A DNA stretch of 64,000 bases from Microdochium bolleyi (taxonomy: Eukaryota > Ascomycota > Sordariomycetes > Xylariales > Microdochiaceae): NCBI GenBank assembly GCA_001566295.1, contig KQ964245.1, positions 1,369,524 to 1,433,523 of the forward strand, read 5' to 3'. How positions within the stretch are numbered: position 1 is the stretch's first letter; every line of letters begins with the position of its first letter. The position numbers and the translations under genes are program-made. The notes beneath the pieces are model-generated. The model ran no database searches, was not told where the DNA came from, and worked only from the letters and a program-made list of their open reading frames with translations. Positions 11,222 to 21,983 of this stretch are shown in pieces.

Positions 11222-13745
11222 ATGAAGTTCCGCGATGGCATGTGGATGACGGCCGAGGGCTTCAACGTCGAGTACGCCGAGGAGGTCTACGACATCACAC
11301 AGACCGGGAGGGGCATCAGCCTGCTCTGCCCGACGCGCAAGATTTACACGCGCGGAAATACACTCAACACGAGCACAGTGACCATTGTAAGTCAAGCACC
11401 AGTACTAGCACAAGCGGATGCATTATTATTACTATTTTCTTCTTTCATCTTCCCAGGGCCTCCACTCTTCCAGACACTGTCTATGATGGCTAACAGCAAG
11501 TTTACTGTGCTCATAGGACATTGAGGCAGCCGCCGAGGGCATCATATCCGTCGAAACGACACACTGGGCCGGCGCGCAGAACAAGGGGCCTCACTTCGAC
11601 CTGTTCCCCGCGGGCAAGCCGCCTGTAGACTCGGCCGTCACAAAATCCGACGCGGGAGACACGATCCTGACATCGGGCTCCCTCTCGGCCGTCGTCTCTG
11701 GCGGCGAGCATCCCTTCGACATCCGCTTCCGCGGGGCTGCTACTGCCGCCTCCTCCTCCTCCTCCCCGTCGTCGTCGTTGTCCAGCCCGGATGGCCCCAG
11801 CACCAAGAGCAGCAACGCCAACGCCTCACGGCCCCTGACGGCCCTGCTCTCCCGCTCCGTCGGGCTCGCGTACTCCCCGAGCTGGAGCAACCCCCTGCAG
11901 ACGGGCGACATGCGGGACTTCAAGCACTACATGTTCGCCCAGACGCAGCTGGCCGTGGGCGAGACGGTGCACGGGCTGGGCGAGCGCTTCGGCGCCTTCA
12001 ACAAGGTCGGCCAGGCGGTCTCGCTGTGGAACGCGGACGGCGGGACCTCGAGCGACCAGGCGTACAAGAACGTTTCGTTCTGGCTGTCGTCGCGGGGCTA
12101 CGGCATCTTCATCGACAACCCGGGCCGGGTCGAGCTCGAGGTCGGCAGCGAGCGGTGCACGCGGGTTCAGGCCAGCGTCGAGGGCCAGCGGCTGAAATGG
12201 TTCATCATCGACGGGCCGACGCCCAGGGACGTGCTGCGGCGGTACACGCTGCTGACGGGGCGGGCGGCCGCCGTGCCGGCCTGGAGCTTCGGCCTGTGGC
12301 TCAGCACGAGCTTCACGACCAACTACGACGAGGCCACGGTGCGCGCGTTCCTCGAGGGCATGCGCGAGCGCGGCACGCAGGTCGACGTCTTCCACTACGA
12401 CTGCTTCTGGATGAAAGGGTTCCGGTGGACCGACTTTGTGTTCGACAGCGAGCGGTTCCCCGATCCGAAGGGCCAGATCGCCCGCCTCAAGGAGTCCCGG
12501 CTCGTCAGCAAGGTCTGCGTCTGGATCAACCCGTACATTGCGCAGCACGGCGCCGCGTTCCGCGAGGCCGCCGAGAAAGGATACCTCGTGAAGCGCCGCA
12601 ACGGGGACGTCTGGCAGTGGGACCTGTGGCAGGCCGGCATGGCGCTCGTCGACTTCACCAACCCGGCCGCGTGCACGTGGTACGCCTCGTGCCTCGGTGC
12701 GCTGTTCGACCAGGGCGTCGACGCCATCAAGACCGATTTCGGCGAGCGCATCCCCACGCTCGACGTCGCCTGGCACGACGCGAGCGTCGACCCGCACCGC
12801 ATGCACAACTACTACGCCTTCCTGTACAACAAGGTCGTCTACGACGCGCTCGCGGCCCGCTACGGCCCCGGCGAGGCCGTCCTCTTCGCGCGCTCCGCGT
12901 GCGCAGGGACCCAGCGCTTCCCCTTGGTCTGGGGTGGCGACTGCGAGTCCACACCGGAAGCCATGGCCGAGTCGATCCGCGGCGGGCTGGGCCTGGGCCT
13001 GTGCGGCTTCAGCTTCTGGTCCAACGACATTGGCGGGTTCGAGGGCAACCCGGCCCCCTGGATCTATAAGCGCTGGGTGGCCTTTGGGCTGCTGTGCTCG
13101 CACAGCAGGCTGCACGGCTCCTCGTCGTACCGCGTGCCCTGGACCATCGACGGCGACGACCGCTCCCCGCAAGGGTGCAGCGCCGTGCTGGCGCGCTGGA
13201 CCGCGCTCAAGACGCGCCTCATGCCGTACCTGTTCGCCCAGGCGGCCGAGAGCGTGCAGGCCGGCCTGCCGCTCTCGGTGCGCGCCATGTGCATCGAGTT
13301 CCCCGGCGACCCGACCTGCTGGTATCTGGACAGGCAGTTCATGGTCGGCGAGAGCCTGCTCGCGGCGCCCGTGTTTGAGGAGTCGGGCGAGGTGCAGTTC
13401 TACCTGCCCGAGGGCAGGTGGACGTCGCTGCTGGACAGCGTGGTGGTGAAGCAAGGGCCCGGGTGGTTCACGGAGACGCACGACTTTGCGAGCATGCCCT
13501 TGTACGTGCGCGAGGGCAGCATCCTGCTTCTCGGCAAGGCCGGGATCAAGGGTGTCGTGTACGACTACGAGACGGACGTCGAGGTCTGCGTGTTTGCCGG
13601 CAAGCCTGGTGTGTCTGCTGCTGCTGTCGTCGACAAGACCGGCAAGAAGCTCGGTACTATCACGCTCGGCGAGGACGGAGAACTGGCGGGGACGGAGGTG
13701 CTCCAGGGAGAATGGTCAAAGTCGGTGGACAAGTGCTCAGTCTAG
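11222..13745 (+). CDS. GH31 alpha-xylosidase, cytosolic
   Basis: Removes alpha-1,6-linked xylose from xyloglucan oligosaccharides or isoprimeverose. Two exons, 11222-11386 and 11517-13745, give 797 residues; the 130-nt intron has GTAAGT and TAG. There is no signal peptide, so the enzyme is probably intracellular. The catalytic nucleophile is Asp462 in KTDFGERIP, the form typical of the alpha-xylosidase (YicI-like) branch rather than of alpha-glucosidases, and the acid/base is Asp530 in WGGDCES. WINPYIAQ and FWSNDIGGFEG are further family blocks. A Ser-rich insertion at about 130-160 interrupts the N-terminal beta-sandwich and looks like a surface loop. A 551-codon antisense open frame across this gene is a GC-codon shadow. 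Divergent partner: the secreted GH3. Confidence 0.95.
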
Positions 13746-14084
13746 GTCCGGGTGATGTTGTTTACCAGGTAGGGTTTGAAGATGAATTAGACAGACTCAC
13801 AAACATGCCTGCAGCACTCACCTGGCTGCTGAGGATCTCCAGATCGAAATGAGTGTCACAGAGTAGCGCAGACAAGAATCAGATCACGAACTCGACACAG
13901 GAAGACACGATGATTTGGCAAATGAGCTGCTTTAGATTGGGTATCTAGGCTACTAGAGATAGACTACAGTAAGTGTGATCCCCAAGCGTGGACTGCTTGG
14001 GTATCTTTGATAAGCAAAGAGAAAAATTTGAATAGTTTCAAGAAGTGAAAGTGTATGTCCGACCTGACGTGACTTCATATTGCC
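13746..14084. other. Convergent 3' region
   Basis: About 340 nt between the 3' ends of the GH31 gene and the large 7TM gene; relatively AT-rich at the right. Nothing else recognised. Confidence 0.5.
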
Positions 14085-17000
14085 TTAGTCGCTGCTCTTC
14101 TTCCAGCCCCAAGTCGACAGCCACGAGCTGTTGCTCGGCTTTGGCGGCAGCTCATCCTCCTCCAGCCCCTCGATGATCATCTGGGCAGTCAGCTGCGACT
14201 GGTTCCCGTGCAGCGTCTGGCGTCTGGACGCTGCGCCGCCAAAGTGGTTGAAGAAGTCGTCCTCGGCGGCAAAGCTCTGCACGCGCGACGGCTGTACAAT
14301 CGACCGGGTCCAGACAGCCTTGAGCTCAGACCTGCGCTTGCGGCTGGCAGAGGCGGGGAGAGACCAAAGCTGGGTATACGCGATGTGACCGCTAGAGGGA
14401 CGGTGGGCAGCAGGGTAGCCGAACCATGTTGATCTCCTCGCGGCCTTCTTCTCAGGAGCGGCCCACAGCTGGTTGGACGTGATGGAAGGAAGGGGCTCTT
14501 GGCGCATGCGCGTTTGACGGGTAGGGTGGGCGGTAAAAGGCACCATGGACATCGAATCAATGCGGCTTGAAGAAGTCACCTTGCGTAAAGTCCAGAGCCC
14601 ATTCTTCATCACATCCTCAGACTCACCAGCCTTGCTCAAATCAACCCACAGAGTCGCAGGGGCAAGCTTGGCGACGGCTGCAGGTCTAACAACAGGACTG
14701 GAGACAGTGCTCGTGACGACAGTGGCCTTGGGCTTGATCGTCATCCACGACTCCTGCTCGACCTGTAGCAGGGTTTCCTTTGTCCAGAGTGAAGTTGACT
14801 CGACTTGTGGGACGGGCTCGTGGCGAGGAGCCACAGCACGGATGGGTGCAATCGTGCTCAGCTCCCGGGATGTCCTCTTCCGATCCTTGACCTGGCTGGA
14901 AGCGTTGAAAAGTCCCTTCGGCTTCGCAGATTGCTCAATGGCAGCCTCCTTGTTCCAGAGAGTGACATCACGCGCGGCGATCGGCGTGCTGGCAGCCACC
15001 TGGCCCCAGAGGATCGGCTCCGGCTCGTCGAAGTGTGCCCGCGACTCGGGAAGACCCCACATGGCATTGCTCTGGAGAATCTCCAGCTCGCCGGGCTGTT
15101 GGCGAGCGAGCGGGCGTTCCTCGCCGGTCTTGATGTACGTCTGCCATTGAGACTCTTCGGGGTGGGCGAGTCCAAGTGTAGGGCGTCGCTTGACAGTCTC
15201 TGACTTCTTGGAAACAGCCCACAGCGACACTTGCGCCGGAGCAGGCGTGTTCGTGGCGCGAGACCATAGAGAGGGTTTCTTATCAAGCATCTGGGCTTTA
15301 ATTTGAGGACTCGACCATAGGGTCTGGCTTTCGATGCTAGCATGTTGCTCATTCAGAAGATGGCGGAACACGGGGCGCTTAGAATCTTCGTCCATGTACG
15401 ACTCCCACTCGGCCTTCTGAGGCTGGCTGAGGCCGAGATGGCACTCCGGCACAGGTGTGCCTGAGGTCGTCCAGAGCGATGCAGCAGAAGCAGCTGCCAT
15501 CGGCGCCAGGACTGTTGCCGCGATGGTAGTCACAGCAGCAGCGGACGCCGGAGTAGTCCACAACAGGGATGAGTCGCCGGCGGTCTTGCCCTGAGATTTT
15601 GACGATCCCTGCCACAGAGAGCCACTCTCGATTTTGCTGGCCGCCTCGTTCAGGTGGCGGAAAACGGGCCGGTCAGAGAGGTCCTGCGTGTACGCAGACC
15701 ATTGAACTGCTGAGGGCTGCTCAAGACCAAAGCCATCCATGTTCTTCTTGACACCAGTGTTGTCCCAGAGCAGAGACGGTTCTGGTTCTAATCCAGTAGG
15801 CGAGTGGACGGACGATACCACGGAAACGGGACTGCGGCTGACGATCTCAAAGAAGGAGGGTAGCTCGTCGTCTTCCGACTCGTCGGTCTCCGTCTCGTCG
15901 TCAACGTCTTCCTCATCAAGCATCTCTGCCTCGTAGGCGCTCATGTCGAAGTCATCGTCCTCATCCTCATAGCCATCGAGGCTTGGGAAGAGGCTTTCTC
16001 TGGATGGGATCTGGTCGGCCCGCAGCAGACTGGCGATCTCCCAGAGCGTGTTCTCGTCAAACTCGTCATCTGACCGGGCGGAGGGGCTCGTAGCGTCGGA
16101 TGCCTGTTGCTGATCGGCCAGTGCCTGCATCGCTCGCTCTTGCGCCGCAAGCTGCGCAGCTCTAGCTTCCAAGATCGCATTCAGAGGGGACGTGCCGGTC
16201 GACATGGTGCCAGGCATCGCGGTGAGGCGACCAGGGCGCTGGAAGACGACAGGGTGCTCGCTCTTCTCGCCCCAAGGAAACTGGAAGAAGCCGAGAGTAT
16301 CCCTCTTGTTGGGCAAGGGCTTGGGACTCTCCAGGATATCTGCCAGCTGCGAGATCCGCTTTGGCCGACGAGGTGGGCGAACCGTCAGAGGACGAGGCGG
16401 TGGTCTAGCGCGAGCCTGGGAACTCTGAGACCGCACAACAAGCGGCTCAGCCTTCTGCCAGAGGCCAGGACGAGTGATCTTCATGGCAGCGGGCTTTGCC
16501 CAGAGGCGGCACGAGCTGATAAACAGAGGCTCGTCGAAGGACCGGCGAGTACGCACAAACACGGGAATGTCTGCGAGGTCAGCGAAGTAGTCGGGGGTTT
16601 GAGGCACTTCGACAGGTGCAACCCAGAGTTGTCTGCTGACCACTTCCACCACCTGCTCTCGTGGTCGCCATAGCTTGGCCCAGGACTCGGGAACCATAGG
16701 GAAGTTCTCAAGTGAAAGAGGCGAGTCGAGCTCGACCTCGAACTCCTCCCCAAGCTCAATCTCGAAGTCAGACTCGTTGGTGTCTGGGGGGCTGGGGCTA
16801 CCAATATCAGCCATTGTGATCTTGGTGAAGGTGGTCCCGTTGGATCTAGCGCTCAGCTTCGCGGAATGCTGCATGTACCACTCAGCCTGTGACAGCCGCT
16901 CTTTGTTGCTACCACTCAAATACTCGAGGCTATTGGAGAGGTTGGATGGCCGCACCGGCATCTGGGCACGTCCAGGCTGGAGGAAAGCCCCATAGACGGA

Positions 17001-20000
17001 TCCCTGGGAGTCTCTGATGGAGCTTCGCGCCACAGACGAGGGAGGGTATGACCGAAGATCAGGCGATGATGCGTATGTGGAGATAGAGCCGCGATCCAAG
17101 TTGTTGTGCATGTCCTGCCACCTGTTCTCCTGTAGTCCCATCTCAGCTTCAAGGTCAGCCAAGAGCGCGATCCCCTGCTCCGCGTTATCTTCTGTTGCGG
17201 CTTGCGGCCTATCCAGGTTGTCAAGTTGCTGCTGGATCATACGGATCGTCTCTTCAGGGGATTCCACTGGGGATGGTTCCGCAGTCTGGATGATCACTGG
17301 TCTTGTGCGCATGCTAAGGGGCAAAGGTGGAGGGGGAGGAACGCGCTTCTTAAACAGCGCGGACTTCCTTGTCGAGAAGCAAGGGCATTCGTCTCCGAGC
17401 TGACGGTGGAACCTAGCCGGCATTACGTTCCCCAGGTGAGAAGACTCGAGTTGGACGGGAGTCTTCTCGCCCAGCTCAGATTCGATCTGAGGTTTGCTCG
17501 TCAAGATTATGGTGCTGGCGCTGTTGACAGGAGCATCATCCAACATGACAGTAATTTCTCCTACACATGGGTTGTCGTCGGAGGTTGGGCAAACCGGGGA
17601 AGCAGGCTTGTCCCGAACAATGTACGTAGAGTGAGCCTGGTGCTTGGACACAGGCATCTGAACGGCAGCAGACATGTTCCAGGTGGTCGTGGCCGTAGGT
17701 GGTACACTCTCTGACGGACTGAAGGCGAGCTGGTCGAAATCAGGAATGACCGGCGAGGATCTGCGCTGCGAGCGGTGGGTGGTGACACTGCTACGTCCAT
17801 CAGATTGGGTTTTCCGACGCCATGAATCGTCCTCGTGGGCGAGGTCCTTGGCAGTGGCTGGCCCGAGGGTCACATATTCATCCTCCGTGCTTTCTTGCTG
17901 CTGGGTGTTGTCTTCAAAGCCGAAGATGCTCATAGTGCGGACACTATCCTTCGTAGTCGCTGCTGACAAACGGCCGCTCTTCGACTCAGCACCAGACTTG
18001 CTAGCCTGTTGTTGGATGTGTCTCAGACGGTCCTGAGCCCGGCGTAGGTCTTCCACCATTGCGTCTCTCTCCTGGGCAGAAGAAGGGCGCGTTGGCTCTA
18101 CCGAGCGTCGAGAAGTCCGTTGGCTATCGTTGCTGATCACGTTTGCACTCAACCGAACAGTGTCTGCGCTCTTGGGAGTCTCTGGCAGGGGCGGCAGCAG
18201 CCTTGGGTTTCCAGGGTCCACGTAGAGGATGGACTTGCTAGTGACAATGGACCCAGCGGACATGGATCGCCTGTGACCGCGACCAAGGGACGCCTCCGCC
18301 GGGAACACCTGCCGATCCTCCTTGTTCCTAGGGATCGGCCGTGGCCGATGCACAATGGAGCCCGCGGACTTGTTGAAGTTCGGGGTGGACTTGGCCTTCT
18401 TGTGCAACACGGTCCTCACGGTCTCGGGGTCTTTATAGACGATATCGCTGACGAGCATCACCGCAGGGGAGTTATCGGTCTGCATACGCGGAACGGGCGC
18501 GGGTCGAGACATGGCCCTTGGATTCATCGGCAGCCCCTTTGCGTGGAGAGATGGCGTGGTCGAAAACTTGAAGGGCACCGGAGGCGCAACATCAGGCACG
18601 AGTGTCCGAGAAGCGGTTGTGGGGGGTGCCGCAAGTGTCACGGGCCTGTTTTGGAGGTGCCGAGGTGAGCGCCGCCTCATTGCTTCCACCCCTGGAGAGA
18701 GTTGCATCGAAGTCGAAGCAGCGTTGGACTCAATATCGAGATGCTTCTTGGGAACGGGCGGCACGTCCGTGGGCTCAGGCGAGAGAACTCCTGGAGGAGC
18801 TGTGGCTCGGACGGGCTTCTTCCTGATGATAGAGTTGCTCGGGCCTGCTGAAGAATATCCGCCTGCAGTTGAAGGACGAGGGGGCTCTGGCGCGGGGCGC
18901 GTGGCGATAAGATCAGGACTTGTGACAGCATGTGCGAGTCGCCTCTCCTGGTCTTGCTGTCTCGCCGTCGCAAGGTCGATGGTCTGGATGCGCCGCAGCG
19001 GGTTGTGCTCGTTGTTAGGGTCGTCGTGTACTACAGGGCGCGAGATTGTGAGCTGTCCCGCATTGGGCATTGGCGGTGCCCTTCGGGCGTCGTTCGAGAA
19101 GAAACGTGCCCACGGCGACCTGGACCTTGCGTCGAGCTCTACCGGTGCCATATCCTGCTGCTGAGCAAACCCAGGTTGAGCTGCTTCATTCTGCAGCGGT
19201 CTAGAGATCGATGGGAAGGTGCCATCGGCGTTTCTCGAGATGAACGGAAGACCGTTCGGGATGTCGCGCTTCAACTCCTCGTAGTTGGCTGGAGGTGCCT
19301 CCACAGAGGGTGAGGTCGGAGAAGTGCTACGCGCGGGTGATTTAGGTCGAGAGGCGTCGTGCTCGGCAAGGATGGCGCCAGAGAAGAGCATCAGAATGAC
19401 TTTTATCAATATTAGACTGCGTTTCTGACAGCTTGAGGAAGTAAGAACCCACGAATGAGGATGGTCGCTCCTGTGGCAGGAATCGCTGTTCTAAAGACGA
19501 AGTTGGTGCGATCGAATCCGAGAACGTACGTCACGCTCATCTGTCAAGTAGATCAGTCAGCTATTCCACAGTACAATGTGAAAGGCAGAAAAGAAGAGCC
19601 ACTAACACCCATCCAGATGGCCAGCCCAGCAATGGTGAGGAAGACACTCTTGTTCTGCTTGGCGGTTTGTGCCGACAAGCTCGAGGCTGTGGCTCCAGTC
19701 GATACAGCCCTGATAGCCAGGAGAACCACGATGACGGCGTCAATGATGATGAGAGTGACGGAGAGGTATGGCACGGCTGTCTGCGAGACGCAGGACGGGT
19801 TGAAGGCCGGTCTGATGAAGGCGGTATACGCGATGGCGAGACCGAGACGGCCGAGGAGAAACGCCTGCGAGCCGATCTGCAAGGCCTTTGGCGTGCCCTT
19901 CGAGGAGCTGGCCCAGAACAGAAACTGTTCCACGGAGAAACGGGCCAGCTGGTCGAAAATGGTCGAGAAGACGACGGAAACCTGGCAGGCCTGACGACTC

Positions 20001-20314
20001 GGAGAGTTGACGGCGGTCGTGATGAAGGTAGTAAGTGCCCATGCGATAGTGAGGGCGAGAAACGAAATGAGGGCCAGCCTCAGACCGTCTCTGAGGGCCC
20101 TGGCCGCGTGCTTCCAGGCGAAGAGCATGAATGAGGCCGATGATACGGTGGCGAGAATGCCGCTACACAGTTGACTGTTAGTAAACGTCATGTTTTCGCG
20201 AAGCGATGAAGCAGCAGACGTGCCACGACGGGATGTGTCGGCGACGCACAGAGAGAAGGCGCCCACGAGGGCTTGGGCGGAAACCGGCACCGCCATTGCT
20301 GTTGTTGAAGACAT
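14085..20314 (-). CDS. Seven-helix membrane protein with very long Leu-Trp-rich cytoplasmic tail
   Basis: Three exons: 19607-20314, 19453-19540 and 14085-19399, giving 2,036 residues. Residues about 45-285 hold seven hydrophobic helices; the seventh is made by joining exon 2 (TAIPATGATILI) to exon 3 (ILMLFSGAIL) across a 53-nt intron (GTGGGT...AAAAG, branch-like CTAAT). The tail is low-complexity: Pro-rich (about 950-960), very acidic (about 1400-1450), then from about 1170 to the end some 19 Leu-Trp dipeptides and three longer repeats (about 1486-1528, 1586-1630, 1673-1714) of the form W..Y...RP..R...I.S..LW. A fungal class annotated as family-C-like GPCR proteins has a similar 7TM part, as far as I recall. 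Alternative: two genes, since reading through the intron meets a stop at about 19418, but the second gene would then start at ATG 19391 only about 25 nt later. One gene is preferred. Confidence 0.75.
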
Positions 20315-21983
20315 AGTGAGCGTAAGGGACGCGCAAGAGGCGTCAAAGTATTAGTTAAAGAACCCAGTCAATGGGCGTCGGGTGCGAAAGGAAGAGTGTC
20401 GGCGAAGCGGGATCGAAGATGTTGGTATTCCGCTTTACATCATGGTGAGGGTCACTGTCCTGGGCACGCCATGGTTGTCGATAGGGTCAGTCAGCCACAG
20501 GTAGCCTTGGATGATCCGCGAGGCCGTGGTGAAGGAGCAGAGACCGCAAGACAGGACTAGACGACGGAGGAGAGAAAGGGCAGAGGGTGCGTAGGACGGC
20601 CAGCCTGCCTGCCTGCCAGAACCAGAGCCAGGGGCCAGTCTGTCTGGGTCGACTTCAGACGGGGCTTAACAGAGTGGCACACGATGTCCTGCACAAGCGT
20701 GTTAGCAGGGTGGCATGCACAAGACAAGGTACTCCGTACTGCGTACAACAGTATGCCTGGGAGGCGTTCATGGGATGGGATCATGGGGGCCATTGCCCGG
20801 CCTGCCAAGTATAGCAGGCGGCACCTTGAGGTATGCCGACCCATCACGACGAGCCAGGAGCAGTCTCAAACATGAAACCCAGCACCTCCGCGATGGCGAG
20901 CCACCCCTGCACAAATCATTCAATTACCTGCGGCTCGGCGGCCGTTCCTGCGCTGCTACAGGGGGGCCCCATGCGTCCTCTGAAACCACACGTGTGTGGG
21001 CATCGTCTTGGTCCGTCCCGGCCGCCGTTTGCGCAAATCGCCAGTGGCGTTCTTGTCATATCCATCATCTCCCAGACGGCGCGACAGGCGAGAGCTCACA
21101 ATGCCCATCTGATATGCACATGCACTCTATCAGCGTATACACGCGCGCGGCGGCACGTCGGCTGCTCGGTGTGCAGCCCACAGACAAAGCCATATCGATG
21201 GACAGCCCGCGGTGCTGGTACCGAGTGCTCCCGCCGTACGGAGTACAGCGCCAGGAATCTCCGTCGCTCGACCACGCCCCACTGCGTGTGCAAAGACGAG
21301 GTTTGACCCATCATGGTCCGATTGGCGCTCACCTTGTCTTGGTACAGCTCGGCCAGTCACCACGCAAGCTCTGCTCCAGTCTCGTGCCGCGTGTTGCAAC
21401 CCGTTGTTTCGACGACTCGGGAATCGTCGCATACATCAGATGGTGCTGGGTGTGATCTGTGGCTCTCTTTGGAGACTCTCGAGGCCGCGTGGCGGCCTCA
21501 CTCAGAGGGAATGTGCGTTGCTTGGTGGCCCTTCAATGTCCTGTGCTGGCAAATCTAGCACGAAATCGGAGACACATCTCGCGGCACCGGCCACGCTTAT
21601 GTTCGTACAAGTGAGGTCTGGAGTAGTCTGTTCTGGTTGTTTTCAAAATGTACAACTACATAACATCATCTTAAACAATCCAGGGCTAGCCGCCCTCGCG
21701 CCTTTCCTTAACTTGAAAAATATGGCTGCCATGTCATGGCTGGAAGGCCGGAAGCGCCGTTTCCCAAGGGTCTTGCGCGCATCTCATGAACGATCCGGCG
21801 TGCCTCCAAGTCCGTAAATCAATTTCGCCAATATCATGAACTCCGCCCCCAACGATGTACTCCTTTCAATCCCAATTACTCCTGAAATGGATGATCAAGA
21901 ACGATATCGCCATCTAGCCACTCCACCGATAAAGCAGGCCTGCTTCCTGGCCGCGTGCCCCAGAAGTGAGACGCATCGGGTCA
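20315..21983. other. Gene-free stretch upstream of the 7TM gene
   Basis: About 1.7 kb, presumably promoter and leader of the 7TM gene plus the 3' region of the AP-1 gene. Short GTACGGAGTAC-like palindromic words occur near 20730 and 21233. No supportable coding sequence. Confidence 0.5.

Noticed and set aside
11826..13481. 551-codon open frame antisense to the alpha-xylosidase
   Set aside because: It mirrors the GC-rich third positions of the sense gene; its product is Arg/Ala/Gly/Pro-rich with no domain.
19410..19452. Reading through the second intron of the 7TM gene, ending it near 19418
   Set aside because: It would leave the downstream 5.3-kb frame without a promoter or leader and truncate helix seven; splicing 53 nt repairs both. 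Kept as the stated alternative.
19512..19534. Alternative donor GTACGT inside exon 2 of the 7TM gene
   Set aside because: It also keeps frame, but deletes the protein-like segment YVLGFDRTNF and merges two helices; less consistent with seven helices.
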